From Rutstroemia sp. NJR-2017a BVV2 (taxonomy: Eukaryota; Ascomycota; Leotiomycetes; Helotiales; Rutstroemiaceae): a stretch of 64,000 nucleotides of DNA. Both the position numbers and the translations under genes were made by a program. Within the stretch, counting starts at the first letter, position 1. The number at the start of each line of letters is the position of its first letter. The notes below the pieces were generated by a model that did not search any database, was not told where the DNA came from, and saw nothing but the letters and a program-made list of their open reading frames with translations. Below, in pieces: positions 32,573 through 44,714 of this stretch. The stretch covers positions 806,001-870,000 of the forward strand of contig NJPS01000044.1 in assembly GCA_002946415.1 (NCBI GenBank), given 5' to 3'.

Positions 32573-33563
32573 ATGTCTGATAGAAGGAGAATCAATGGTC
32601 CTGCAGGCGGAACGAGCGCTCCAGTTTTCTCTAAGTATCTCACAAAAGACTCAAAGAATCGCCCAGAACGGCCGACGAGGAACAGACAGCCCAATGTCTT
32701 GAGGAAAATATGTATGTATCTTAAAGTATATACGCCGGTCCAAGCTTACTTTTTCAGTTCTTAAGACAGGCGTAACACCCTCAGCAACTGGCTCTGCATA
32801 CCTTGAACTTGAACCTTCGCAACCCTCCTCTCAATCGGCGCCAGGCCTCGCATCTCTCTCTACCTCCGGTCTTAAACTCACATGCACTGTTCATGGACCA
32901 CGACCACTTCCCAAATCTGCGCCATTCTCACCGCATATCATTCTCCAAACGCATGTAAAATATGCGCCGTTTGCTTCCCGACGAAGGCGAGGATACATCC
33001 GTGACTCAAGTGAAAGAGATCTTGGCGTTCATTTAGAGACTGCTCTCAGAGGCGTTATTATTGGTGATCGATGGCCCAAGAGTGGAGTGGAGGTCAACAT
33101 AACAATTCTTGAAGGAGAGGAAGACCAATGGTGGGGTGACGATAAATCATTCGGTTCAAATACTGCTGGTGGATGGGGTATGATGAGTGTGCTTAGTGGT
33201 TGTATTACGGTAGCTTCTGCAGCCATTGCGGATGCTGGCATAGATTGCGTGGATGTAGTTTCTGGTGGCGTTGCGGCTCTGGTGCGAACACCCGTTGAGT
33301 CTGGGAAGTTGGGTCCCACTTCCTTGGTTCTGGATCCAGTGCCAAGTGAACATAAGGAGATATTAGCCGCATGCATCGTGGCGTATCTACCCGCAAGAGA
33401 TGAAATCACAGATCTTTGGGTTAAAGGAGATATTGGAGCAGGGGACTCTGAGGATCCTTCTTATGAAGAACTTACAGAAAACGCAGTACAGGCTGCTCTT
33501 GGGGCTCATCGGGTTCTCATTGGAGCTTTGAAGGAGACAGCAGAGATCAAGTTTAGACGATGA
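32573..33563 (+). CDS. MTR3: exosome core subunit MTR3 (RNase PH-like)
   Basis: Two exons: 32573-32711 and 32758-33563 (314 aa). The 46-nt intron (GTATGT...TTCAG) joins NVLRKI to FLKTGVTPS. Hallmarks are the fungal MTR3 start MSDRRRINGPAGG, GLKLTCTVHGPRPLP, the FASRRRRGYIRDSSERDLGV segment, ALRGVIIGDRWPKSGVEV and GGWGMMSVLSGCITVASAAI. Mtr3 belongs to the six-subunit RNase PH-like ring of the RNA exosome. The ring is catalytically inactive in yeast and threads RNA to Rrp44. The protein is complete and somewhat longer than yeast Mtr3, as usual for filamentous fungi. Confidence 0.95.
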
Positions 33564-34211
33564 TACCATAATTTATGTTTCGATGAAAGAAGATTGGGTA
33601 TTGGAGTTTACTGAGGATTCAGAGTGGCAGATCTAATGGTTCATCTGTTTGTATGGTGATTAAGGCGTTGGTTGATTTATGTTGCAACCCGGATCTGTTT
33701 GCTGTTGGTCATGATATTGCAAGACCTTCTAGTGGTTGGCATGTACGTTCTGCTTCAAGCAGCCCGTTTGCAACTTGTTCGAATTCACTGAAACGTCCAA
33801 GAAAGTCTCTTGGCTTGTATCAATCCCATCCTTCAGCAAATCGAGGCACATCGCAGCTTCAAACGAACGCTCTCCCGCTGTTTGTACATCGGGATATCGA
33901 AGTATGTATCCGTATAATTGCAGTATTGCAGCAACCAACGCAATCATTCAAACGGCTGTTCAAACGCCTTTCAATACCAAAGCTTTCCAATACTCACTCG
34001 TGTTCCAGCCAGCCCAGGTCTCTATATAATGCGTGAGTTATCCCCAGATCTTTCCCATAATTATAATCAAGACTCCACCTTCATCTCTTACACAAGAAAG
34101 AACACAAAACCATACCCTAACGACAGCCATCAGTATTAGAGCAACTCAACTCAGCTCAACTCAACTCAACCTAACGCAGCATATCCTACATACAATTGCA
34201 CATACCCAAAG
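33564..34211. other. intergenic stretch with CAACT microsatellite
   Basis: Overlapping frames (33653-34036 +, 33729-33947 -) are not supported by any family. A short CAACT repeat (34142-34171) lies just upstream of the next start codon and may be in its 5' UTR. Confidence 0.4.
34142..34171. repeat. CAACT microsatellite
   Basis: Six consecutive 5-bp units (CAACT with one CAGCT variant) lie 40 bp before the start codon at 34212. Confidence 0.8.
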
Positions 34212-34852
34212 ATGCCTCCTCAAAGACAGCCCACCAGAACAGAGCTCAGGGAATCCTTGGAACAACACTGTAGATGCCTTAGACGACTTGGGAGAGACCA
34301 TGCACAACTTCAGGAAGACAATATACAACTCAAGAGAGGCCTCGCCTTTCTTTTCATCTGCTTCGAAAACATCGCGAACGCCGTAGGTCCTACGTTCTCC
34401 TCTTTTGATATCTACATCTCACCCTATTTATATTCTATAACGTACCCAGCTAATTCCACCAGCCCAGCTCGCGGCTCGATGCCGACGCTGTAGGCAATCT
34501 TTGTAATCTAGACCCAGTGGTCGTACGTCTGCGTCTATACGACCTTAGTACAGACATTCAGGAATACATCGCGCAATTCTTCCCAACATACAACAACATG
34601 CTTAGCGCTACAGCTGACAATTATGCACCTATTCCGATGGAGAATCCACCAGAACTTCCGACACTGGGGTCCAACAACCCTTCAGCTCCTGCTCATTCTG
34701 CCGGTCCAGTCGACCCGAATATCCACCCAGGCCTGTACTTGGACCCGACACACAACCAACCCCCAAACCCATCCCCTAACCCACCACATTCTGGAGCCAC
34801 AAGCGCACCCTCAAACCGAAACTTCATAGATCTCAGCGCATACCTCGATTAG
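34212..34852 (+). CDS. unrecognised two-exon protein, coiled-coil N-terminus, Pro-rich C-terminus
   Basis: Two exons, 34212-34382 and 34463-34852, give 186 aa. The intron starts GTAGGT, has a GCTAAT branch region and ends CACCAG; using the later CAG at 34468 would give an early stop. Residues about 7-50 (TELRESLEQHCRCLRRLGRD, then HAQLQEDNIQLKRGL) have heptad-like Leu spacing and could form a coiled coil or leucine zipper. No basic bZIP region precedes it. A middle part VVRLRLYDLSTDIQEYIAQF is followed by a Pro/Asn-rich tail ending FIDLSAYLD. I do not recognise the family. It may be a small adaptor or transcription-related protein restricted to this lineage. Function is unknown. Confidence 0.5.
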
Positions 34853-36078
34853 ACACCAATGCCGAACTGTCTTCAGTCTATCCCGATCCAGAGGCTTTCT
34901 CCCATCAGCATCTTAATCTCAGTAGACATTTTAAGTTCGAACATCGCCTGTCGTAAACGCTAGATCTTTCATCATCACTCCCCATGCAAACGCCAATGCC
35001 CGATCTTTTACTCCGCACTTCAACCTCATCCCACGCGTCCATAACGTAGTTTCTACTTTACTACCCACCTCCACCCATAACCCCCAGTCCTTATTCCACT
35101 CAACCCCTTTCTTTCCATCACGATCGCTTTTTTACAGCCCATCTGCCCAGCGCTACATGCGGCTCTACTTTCCCCTTCATCCCCACTTCCCCATCACGCT
35201 CACTTCCTCCTTCACCTTGCCTCCACATCCCCCTTCCCCTTCCCCTCCCCTTCCCCTCCCCTTCCCCTTAAACCAAGCCCCTACTTCCTCCACACAGCCC
35301 AGCCCCTAAACACCAAACCCTTCCTTTTCTCTTACTCCCCACATCTACCACCCTTAACCTCACCCTCAACTACCAAGCATCCCTTTTTCTCATCCGCTCA
35401 CTCCATTGTAATACCCATCAACCGCCCTCTCCAGTCCCACTCGCACTCCGTAGAAGCACAAACACACTGGTGAAAATAAAAAGCACGTACCGAGTATAGT
35501 CGTAACTATGAGAGCGTAGACATCGACAGACCTGGATATGGACGTATCAACCATCGTTAGTAGTAGAGTGATGGCCGAAACAGGAGGAGGAGAAGAGAAG
35601 AGGAACAGACGACGCGAGTAGATAGATAGACCTAGAGGCTGGCGCATGGCGCATGGATAGAGAGTTGGAACCTAGTTTGTGCATTTCCGGTGCACAAGAG
35701 ACGGACGAAGGATGCAGAAAGAATGTATGGTACAAGTAATGTAGGAATGGGATTTTTTTTAATTATTTGCATCACCAAAGTGACCATGACATGACACAGT
35801 ACAAAAGTGACATGATAATAAAGCTCAAATTCATTTATTGCATATATACGCCAATTACAAACCCTCAAACCATGCATGCATGCAGCTAATCAATAACCTC
35901 AATACCATCCACCCGTCCGTCCATCCACCCACCCATCCCATTCCAGTATGCAAATCCGTACTCCCACTTCCGCTCAAAGCTCATATACCACGCCATCCAT
36001 CCTATGTACTCCATAGTGCATATTTTCATATTCATCATTCGCCAAGCACTTTCTACCCTCCCGTAAATCCCCGCTTTT
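34853..36078. other. 1.2 kb intergenic region with C-rich tract
   Basis: Contains the CCCCTT-type tract at 35229-35269. A hydrophobic 85-codon minus frame (35390-35647) might be a small membrane protein but has no other support. Confidence 0.4.
35229..35269. repeat. C-rich tandem tract (G-rich on minus strand)
   Basis: Repeated CCCCTT/CCCCTC units on the plus strand. Its minus strand resembles the G-rich tract at 19985-20029 in composition and could form a G-quadruplex. Confidence 0.85.
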
Positions 36079-39000
36079 TCAAGGAACATAAATCCTACTA
36101 AAGCTCACCACATCCCTCCTGCAACAAACACACTTATCGAAATTGTTCATCGCAAGCGTAACCCTACAATCATCACATAAACTCAAGCACCGACAAGGCC
36201 AAACCAGGACACTCCTCGGCGAGCTCTGACAAACCACACACTGCGGACCATTCTCCCCCATGCCCTCCGCGCCTTGCATCCAGGATGTTGGCTCCTTTTT
36301 CGAACGTTGATAGTTCCGACGGGAAATGATCAAGTGTTCAAGGAGTCGGGCTTCTTCATCTGGCGTGAGTTTTCCTGATGGGTCAGCGGTTCTGAAGTTG
36401 GAGGGACGTTGCAAGGTGGATGTGAGGACTTGGGCCCGCTCTCTTTGGACGAGCTCACGGTAGCGGGAACGGGTTAGAATTTTGTCGCTGCGGAGATGGA
36501 GGGATAGAGCTTGTGCTTCGGCTCTTTGCTCAGGAGTTCGGGGATGGAGGAGTTGTGCTAAGTCTGTCGGATTTAATGGTGTGTCGAGGAAGGGGGTGGA
36601 TTCACGAGATGGCTGAGGTGATCTTTGGGTCGGTGTCCGTTGTCCGTCGTCATTTGCTTCGTCTGATTCCCAGTCTAATTCGCTTTCAGTGGAAAATGAT
36701 ATTACGCTAGTGGTATCTTCATCAATCTCCTTCGACTCGGGGTTATATGATCCACTACTGTCAGCAGTTCCCCACCAGCCACCTTTAAGCCACCATTGAT
36801 ATAGGTGGGAATCTAATTCGTTCTCACGGGATCCATTTGAATCATCCTCAGTCTCCAGTCTCCGTCGGATCTCCGTCTCCACATCCAAATTCTCATCCTT
36901 CGGCAGGGTCAATTCACCATCAATGTTGAGGAGCCAGAAATTGAGTGTGTTTGGGTCATCGTCCTCGGTCGCTTTGCTTTGTGGGTCCGTTTTCGATCTT
37001 CTAACGAACCAGATCAGCCACCTCGGACGGCGTCGTACGCCCAGCCATGTCAGACACCGCAACAGCAATGATGCACACCTTTTAAGCTAAATGTTAGCGA
37101 GTTGTGTCGGAAAAGGGGCGCCATGCCTGTGCCAAGGCCATTCACCACAAAGTAATTGGCGTGAAGAGAATCAAACTAGAAGTTGTTGTACTTACCAGCT
37201 AAGCAACAACCCACTGATACCCATGAAGAATTGTATTACCATAACCCATCGACCGCTACGTTCTGTAGCACCAACTCCATCTCGAATAACTCGATCATGC
37301 GATTTCGTTTTAGATGTTTTCTCTGTGGTCATCTCGCGAGCATAGCCGCTGGCGAACTTTTGTGGAGGGCGACCTTCAGCTGCTACGAGACCTACGTTAT
37401 TGGGCATGCCATCGTCGAGAGCAAGCTCAGATTCATGTGCTTTGAATGTTGGACCTAACCAGTGAGCCCCAGTTTCTTCGATTTCACGAAGACGATCATC
37501 TTCCAGCCAAGTATGTGGTTTGACATTCACATTCGGGCTTTCGTTCAGATAAACCGCTTCGCTTGCCATGGTCATGACCGCAAAGCCAGTTCTAAGCAAT
37601 GCTGTATAGAAATCCATGTGCATCGTGATTCGAATGCTCGATAGTGGAAGATTCGCCTGCATATTCTGATGCGCTTTCACCAACCTTTTGGCGAATGATA
37701 ATTGCCTTCGTTCCCTTAGTTGATCTTCGTGATCTAGTCGGAAAGTTTCATCGATACCGCTCGCTGGAGCTAGAGTAGACAGGAGTAATGCAGTACCATA
37801 AATAATAGAGCATATGATGATGCCACAAAGGACCAGGACATGCGGTATGAATCCAATGATACAAACCGTGGGGAATCTCAATAAGCCTTGACTTGAGAAG
37901 TCCTCGATAGAGAATGATAGCACACTCCACACGATGACAGACATGAATGAAACGCCCCAAAACCCGGTGTTGATGAGGCGCAAACGTCCCTGTAGGTCAA
38001 AAATTCCAAGAATGTGACTAGTGAGGTGATTCATGGCCGAGAGAAAGCCAACCAAGAGGACTTCAGGAGTTGTGTTGAGACTTTTCATAACCTTGGATCG
38101 TGTGATTCCAGCTTCGGTACGTTCCGAGGTGAATTCACCAGGAGAAACCTTCGTGAGTGGTTTTGGTTCACCAATTGAGCTCCAAAGACTTTGCGAGGTT
38201 ATGGCTGCATCTGCCTCAGCGAAAGCCAAAGAGTGTTCGAACAGCGTCATTCCGGTCTCGGCTGCTACCTGACGACCTAAGAATCGTTAGATGACTACTT
38301 ATCAGTAAACGGCAGACGGTTCGTAATAGAAAAAGGACAAATGGGCTGTCATTTTGCCTTCAAATATCAAGAAGTTAAAATTTCGGCTTACCTTGAACTG
38401 CGCAAGATACGGTTTCGATAAATTGACTAAAGCTGAACGTTTTGAATAATGGCCAGAGAAGAGAGAGAGATCCAACCGGCTCAAATGTGGTGGGAACTTT
38501 CCCTTCAGATCCTGTCTCTTCTACAACTATATAATTAGAGGGAATCATGCCTACTGCTAGACACGAATCGACATCCTGGGCACCGAAAAGAAAAGTTTGG
38601 CTAAAGGTATGCAAAGGTCCCCCTTTTTGAGTGAACAGAAAGTCAACGGTTTTTGACGAATTGCCCCAACGTAGCTGACCGAAGTCGGGTGATGTTTGAC
38701 ATTGTATCGACTGAAGCAACCATCTAACTTGGAGGAAGAGCATGATGATAGGCGTAATCCGTAATATTAAGCGGGGTTTCCATGTGAATTCCAGCGGTCG
38801 TCTCGTGGAAGCCATGATATGCGTGCGATTGAGAACAACAGCCATTACTATGCACCCAAGAGCCCATCTACTCGTAGCATAGTTAAACAGACTCGCAATA
38901 CTTCGAACACTATCCAAGGAGGATCTGGTGGGAGCTGTCACAATGTTCTCCCGTGTCAATGTATCTGCGCCCATGTCTACAGCCTGCCTTAAGCCTGCAG

Positions 39001-39268
39001 CTGCAGCCGCAGTTATTGTTTCCCTGGGATCTGGCAGACCCGCCGAAGTGGCTTCAGGTATCATCCTAGCTCCCATTCGTGCGCCAAATATGTTATCGAC
39101 AGCTTCAGGGACCGTGAGAAAGGAACCAAGTTTCATGACCATTCTGGGTCCTGCCAGAGCCAGATCTTTCGCGGATGGTACATATTGCGTAACATTTACC
39201 GCAGTCCAATTCGTCCATGAAGCAAGGTCAAATTTCGTGCCATTATCGAGTACCGCTGAAGTCGACAT
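36079..39268 (-). CDS. Asi1/Asi3-like polytopic membrane RING ubiquitin ligase
   Basis: Three exons: 39268-38392, 38276-37196 and 37078-36079 (985 aa). The joins give VSCAVQGRQVAAE and LLSWCASLLLR. Introns of 115 and 117 nt have GTAAGC/GTAAGT donors and CTAAC branch sites. Five or more hydrophobic segments are visible, for example ALGCIVMAVVL, ILRITPIIMLFLQVRWLL, FWGVSFMSVIVWSVLSF, VCIIGFIPHVLVLCGIIICS and VMVIQFFMGISGLLL. The last ~50 residues carry a C3HC4-type RING (CVVC, WPCRCLSLCDDC, CVCC). This matches fungal homologues of the yeast inner-nuclear-membrane Asi ligases that degrade mislocalised membrane proteins. Orthology to Asi1 or Asi3 specifically is not resolved. A long acidic, disordered stretch separates the membrane part and the RING. 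Confidence 0.85.
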
Positions 39269-40064
39269 GTTGTGGTTGGCTCGAATCGAACAAAGGCGAA
39301 GCGGAGGTTGTCACAAAGGAACAAGCGGTTCGAGTCGATGGGACGCCGCTCTCATCGGACTGACAAGAAGCCCCGAATAAAGGACATCCTCTAATACTAC
39401 TGTAGTAGGTAGAAGAATAGACAGAAAATATGCCTTAAATAGTTGACGATCTACTATTTCGCACGGAAGGTGAGAAGAGAAGTTGAAATATCCGGTATCT
39501 TGTTCTCAACTGCCACTGATAATGTCCAAGTCGGGGAATCAATATTCCGATTACCCAATGAATCGGACTCCTTTCACGTAAGTACCGATGCGACCGATTT
39601 GGGACAGAACGGTCACCGAGATATGATTCTTCCTTGATTATTGGACATGCTGCAGTTAAATCTCCTGAAATAATATATATGATATGCACTTATATCTACT
39701 CTACTTCTCCTTGTTGGTATCATCTGGAAAACCGAAAATGTGACCCATCTCCGAGATTTGTAATCTAGCTTAGTTTGGCCCAATTCCTTCACCATCGCAA
39801 GATTCGCAACATGGATAGCGCAAGTGGAGGGATATTGCTACATGGCCGACGTTAGAAGCTGACACTCAATCAAGAAATAACCACTACATTAACGTGATCT
39901 AGAATTTGATCCACGACCTAACAAAACGACTCAAGTCTCATGATGCCTCGGAACAGTCGGTCAAAGCCGTGAAGCTCATGCATGATTTTATTATTTTGGA
40001 ATTCTGTGCTACCAAGATTATAAACTTTTCGAAGTATCGCCCAAAGCCGCGTCGGAGCAACAAT
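39269..40064. other. intergenic region between ASI-like gene and SEN34
   Basis: No supported gene. It should hold the promoter of the ASI-like gene and the 3' flank of SEN34. Confidence 0.4.
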
Positions 40065-40988
40065 TTACATGCCACCCCATTCAATGCAGAAGGTTCTTAC
40101 GCCGTTACTACTCTTGCTTTCCCCCTCCACGTCCTTCTCCGGGTCTTCGCCTCCTATTAGAAATCCCTTTTTAACTCCGGTGCCCAACCTACCACCTCCG
40201 ACGATATCAAGCATACGGATTTCTTCATTCCAACCATATCCTGTGGCAACGAAATGACTGTGGAATCGGAGCGGATCTCCTGGATACACGGTATAGTCAC
40301 ATCCAAAACGAAGACCAGGTGTAATGAAGTAATCACGGGAGTGAAGATGAGCAAATAAAGGATATGATGAAGGGACAGCAGGATTGGGAAGTTTTGTGGA
40401 GCCTTGTGGATAAGAGGACGGGGTATATGAGATGGTAGGCGTCACAGCCCAAGACCCTGAGGGTACAGTAGACACCATTGACGACGCCCGTGACTCAGGT
40501 CGATTGTCATTGTATAATAAATCTTCGCCATCTAGGGTAGAACTTCTGGCCTCCGCAACTGCTGGTGAAGTGGTTGATGTGGTTAGGACCCCACTTTTCA
40601 AAGCTTTTTTTGCCAGTGCATTTTCTGATTTCTTTCTGGCCTCGAGTTCTGCAGCTCTCTTTGCTTTGAGACCTTCAGATCTGAGCGACCCCAAATACTT
40701 TTTGCGGTCTGCACCTTCCAGTGTATTAAAACGTTGGCGATGCCATGGTGTATCGTCAACAATGTATGCGATCTGCTTTTCCACAAGAACCTTGGCTTCT
40801 TCTGGTAAGAGTTCGACGGGGAGTCCAAGGAATAAATTTTGTTGGGGGATCTGCGGGATGGTACCAGTCAACACCCCGCAGATATGGTAAGTCCTGCGAA
40901 GGTGAGTAACGACATCTACGTCGAATAGCAAATATCGGCCAGCAATATATGAAATGGCGATAGGCTCTTGTACAGAGCTAGTTGACAT
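40065..40988 (-). CDS. SEN34: tRNA-splicing endonuclease catalytic subunit Sen34
   Basis: Single-exon gene of 307 aa. The start was set at ATG 40988 (MSTSSVQEPIAISYIAGRYL) because the family begins there; the frame is open to 41078 with alternative ATGs. The C-terminal nuclease domain has YTVYPGDPLRFHSHF at about residues 228-245, which includes the catalytic Tyr and His. VKKGFLIGG at about residue 274 provides the Lys. The N-terminal LPEEAKVLVEKQIAYIV segment is also typical. A Lys/Ala-rich helix and a Ser/Thr-rich linker lie between. Sen34 cleaves the 3' splice site of intron-containing pre-tRNAs within the Sen2-Sen15-Sen34-Sen54 complex. Confidence 0.93.
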   Translation of the reverse strand: MSTSSVQEPIAISYIAGRYLLFDVDVVTHLRRTYHICGVLTGTIPQIPQQNLFLGLPVELLPEEAKVLVEKQIAYIVDDTPWHRQRFNTLEGADRKKYLGSLRSEGLKAKRAAELEARKKSENALAKKALKSGVLTTSTTSPAVAEARSSTLDGEDLLYNDNRPESRASSMVSTVPSGSWAVTPTISYTPSSYPQGSTKLPNPAVPSSYPLFAHLHSRDYFITPGLRFGCDYTVYPGDPLRFHSHFVATGYGWNEEIRMLDIVGGGRLGTGVKKGFLIGGEDPEKDVEGESKSSNGVRTFCIEWGGM

Positions 40989-42318
40989 CTCTGCGGAACA
41001 CAGAGAAAGCTGAAAGCTTGCGCGCCGAGGTACTATCACTTCCATAACGTTAGTGGAGATTCGCATGCATCTGAACAAGAACGTTGTAGTGGAGGAAAAA
41101 TGCGATAAATCATGAATTAAAACATATTTTAGACATCATGTCCAGATATTTTCTGGTGTCAGGGGATTGACAGATCGGTTTTGTAATCATATCGAGAGTG
41201 GAAGTATAATACGAAGAGTAGAATTCAGCTTACCAGATAGTCCAGGAAAGTTTGCTCGCAGCTCGTGTTGGATGACTTCGAATTGAGAGTTGCGAATGAA
41301 ATGTCGAGGGACGAGAGACAAATTTTCTTGTTGAAGAAAATATTGAAGTGCGCGCCGCTTATTAAGCACTTACCAGCTAGGCCGCAACGGGTATGGTACG
41401 TAGTCAGTTCTCTTACAACGGCGTGTCTGATTCTGCCAGCTCCGCTATATGAAGATCAGAGGAGAAATGACTTGGTAGACATGTCGAGCAATGGGTTGCG
41501 GACAAAGTAATGAAATTTCGTGCGATCGATGGTGGGGTTTTTTCGTTCGATGTGGAAACAAGCACTCTGTACGAAATACTGCAAGATCTTATACGTACAA
41601 ACTCTCGAGTCATCCTTCAAGGAGCAGGCTGATAAGATTAGCGTTAAGCGCTTAATTAAAGTAGAGTAAGGTTATCTGGAACAGGCTAGCCTTATTAAGG
41701 GTTTATTTCGGTTCGTTTGAGTGATTTGCGTTTTTACCTTCTTTTTTATACTGTCGGTCCCAGTGATGAGCCGTTGGAGGATAGAAAAGGGTGAAGGAGG
41801 AGAAGTTGCCCTGAGCGGTCGGTAGAACAATGTTCCTTTTGCTTGCAGGGAACTTGGCTTAGGAGCTTAAGACTGTGGCAGCAGCTCCGCAAGGTAGAAT
41901 AAGACATGTTGTGGAAAGACAAAGGAAGGTTGCTGGTATTTGATGAATGTCAAATTGTCAATTGAGCACTCTCCCAAGAGATTGATACTGGTGTGTGAAT
42001 ATTATTTGTAGGACGGATATTATATTAGAGTGAAGTGCTCGGATTGTTACATTAACCCCTGGTCTGCTACTCCTAAAGTTTGCCTCTTTTCTTGGTGTAA
42101 ACCCAAGCCCAAAGCCCAAGGAACACGAGTTCGCCCAGCAACTTTCAGCAAATCAGCAATTCAGCAATGCCCCTGCTCCTAAAGTTGCTTCGAACTTCGA
42201 ATCGCATAAAGTATCCCCAATTGTCGTAATCATCATCAGTCTGGATCGTTCAATTCTCTGCAACCAACGTCGTTGATCCCAATTTACGACTTGGTCCATC
42301 TTACTGGTACCTCTTTGA
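40989..42318. other. 1.3 kb divergent intergenic region SEN34 / GT62
   Basis: Includes a possible small spliced minus-strand gene (41187-41481). The remainder shows no coding signal and should contain promoters for SEN34 (minus) and the GT62 gene (plus). Confidence 0.4.
41187..41481 (-). other. possible small spliced gene, unresolved
   Basis: On the minus strand a stretch encoding SLVPRHFIRNSQFEVIQHEL is followed directly by RANFPGLSG and a good donor (GTAAGC). A second good donor (GTAAGT) lies about 140 bp upstream after a CCTAGCTG exon end. This looks like internal exons of a small protein. However, the ATG at 41481 meets a stop after eight codons, so I could not build a full gene. It might instead be a transcribed leader upstream of SEN34. 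Confidence 0.25.
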
Positions 42319-44008
42319 ATGTTACCCTCTTATGCATCTGCATCTTCATCCAAGATGATGCCACGGCATCATGCGACCGCATATTCCAATGGATATCCTC
42401 GAAAGAGCGATACATATTCCATTTCACCACACAGGTTTGTAGACCTTCATCCGCAGGCCCAGATTCGACAAACACCAAAACAGCCACGATGCCTACGAAG
42501 CACATACTAATTCGCACATTATTTCTAGATTCCAACCAAGAAGCTCTCCTCCAGCTCTGCGGCGGCGAAGACAACTTCTCGTTCGTTTAACTATTCTTTT
42601 AGCCCTTGCTCTATTCGTCGGAATATTTATATGGCCCGGTGCCTCTCTTCTTCCTGTCTTATCTTTGGGACTTCTATCCTCCGGGGAAGACTTTCAACTC
42701 GAAACTGTTCGATACTATGATCTGTCCCACGTACAAGGAACCGCGAGAGGATGGGAAAGGGAAGAACGAATCCTGCTATGCGCCCCTCTGCGAGATGCCG
42801 AGTCCCATCTAAAGATGTTTTTCTCACATCTTCGCAACTTCACATACCCACATCATCTCATAGATCTGGCATTTTTGGTCTCCGATTCGAAAGATAGGAC
42901 CCTTCCTCTCTTAACAGAGCTTTTGGAACAACTACAAGCGGACGAGGACCCTAAGCAGCCATATGGTGAGATTTCGATTCTCGAAAAGGATTTCGGACAA
43001 AAAGTAAACCAGGATGTGGAGAGTCGTCACGGTTTTGCCGCCCAAGCAAGTCGAAGAAAGTTGATGGCCCAAGCAAGGAATTGGCTTCTTAGTGCAGCTC
43101 TACGACCATATCACAGTTGGGTTTATTGGCGAGATGTGGACGTTGAAACTGCACCCTTCACGATTTTGGAAGATCTCATGCGTCACAATAAAGATGTCAT
43201 TGTGCCAAGTAAGTAGCTAGGTTGGCTGCTGGAATTTCAACTAACAGTTTCTAGACGTATGGCGTCCACTACCCGATTGGCTTGGCGGAGAGCAGCCTTA
43301 CGATTTGAACTCATGGCAAGAATCCGAGACGGCGTTGGCATTGGCTGATACACTTGATGAAGATGCGGTTATTGTCGAAGGATATGCAGAATATGCCACA
43401 TGGCGTCCTCATTTGGCATATCTGAGAGATCCATATGGCGACCCAGATATGGAAATGGACATTGACGGTGTTGGTGGTGTCAGTATTTTGGCCAAGGCAA
43501 AGGTTTTCAGATCTGGTGTCCATTTCCCGGCCTTCAGTTTCGAGAAACATGCTGAGACTGAAGGTTTTGGAAAGGTACGAAACTCCCTACATCTTCGCAG
43601 ACTTTTACTAACATGCATATCAGATGGCCAAGCGAATGAAGTTCTCTGTCGTTGGGTTACCTCATTACACCATTTGGCATTTGTATGAGCCCAGTGTTGA
43701 TGATATTCGTCACATGGAGGTTAGTAGATTTTGATCCATGTTTCAGCACATGATTGACCCCTTTTTAGGAAATGGAACAAGAGCGAATAGCACATGAGAA
43801 CGAAGAAAAGGAGCGCGCAGACCGTATGAAGAAGATCAAGGATCAGTTTGACGACCCTAACCCACAGTGGGAAAAAGACAAGACAGACATCCAGAACGAG
43901 GCTCTTAAGGAGAAGAAGGAAAAAGAGGAATCGTCAGGCAATGCTGCGGCAAAGGCTGATGACTCCAAGGTTAGTGAGGGCAAGGCAAAGGAATTACCTA
44001 AGGTATGA
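42319..44008 (+). CDS. GT62 alpha-1,6-mannosyltransferase (ANP1/MNN9/VAN1 family)
   Basis: Five exons join in frame: 42319-42434, 42529-43208, 43255-43574, 43624-43719 and 43769-44008 (483 aa). The short N-terminal tail ends SISPHR and runs into a type II membrane anchor at about residues 55-80 (LLVRLTILLALALFVGIFIW). The lumenal catalytic domain has RILLCAPLRDAESHL, the metal-binding DXD in YWRDVDVETAP at about residue 239, GVGGVSILAKAKVFRSGVHF, and KFSVVGLPHYTIWHLYEPS near the end. The Lys/Glu-rich C-terminal tail after residue 400 is a predicted coiled coil and is typical of filamentous-fungal Anp1. These enzymes build the N-glycan mannan backbone in Golgi M-Pol complexes. I favour ANP1, but MNN9 is not excluded. 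Confidence 0.9.
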
Positions 44009-44714
44009 GTGATGTGTCCTTTTTCTATGAGTAATATATTGACTTGTTCAGGTACAGTAGGAGCATTGGTTCAAGGCGTAGGAAGGGAGCTTTGTTTGAG
44101 CATAAGGACATATCGGCTTTTGGCTGGGCCAAGTGATGGGAGAGTTGCGAGAACCGTATAGACTCGTGACTTGAATACTTCGGTGGCAGGATGGGAGAGT
44201 AGGAACCTGGTATTCGTGTTATAAAACCAGGGATTATTTGATTTCAGCGCTCATCGCAGTGCAGTGTAACCTAAACTAAACTGGAGTTCTTGTAAAAAAT
44301 CGAAAACTTGATAGAATCTTAAACCACGTTGCTTGAAGATTCTGACTATGTGATTTATATACTTGGCATTTCTGCTGTCTGTTAATCTGGTCTTTGATAT
44401 TCGGTCAAAGAACACAGTATTTTTTATGGTTCGCTGCAACCTTGTCCCCCAGATTGCAATAGTAGTGCAGTACGGATATCTGTGCTCTTGACTAGTACCC
44501 ACGACCTTGCAACTACAGTACATTTGGTACGCTCACATAAGTTTAATAGACAGTTGTCTTGTATAATACGGAAATTCTTTTTCAAATCCTCAATCAGGAA
44601 TTTTTGCTCCTGGTTAATCTGCAAGGCTGAATATCAACAAAAGTGGCTTGTGGCTTAAATCGGGTATTGTCACTTATGCTGTGCCAGTACTAGTCTCCTT
44701 CACATATCTACACC
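44009..44714. other. intergenic region GT62 / GEA
   Basis: No gene seen. It contains the 3' flank of the GT62 gene and the promoter of the Sec7 gene. Confidence 0.4.

Noticed and set aside
35390..35647. 85-codon hydrophobic minus frame
   Set aside because: Could be a small membrane protein, but there is no family, intron or conserved feature to support it.
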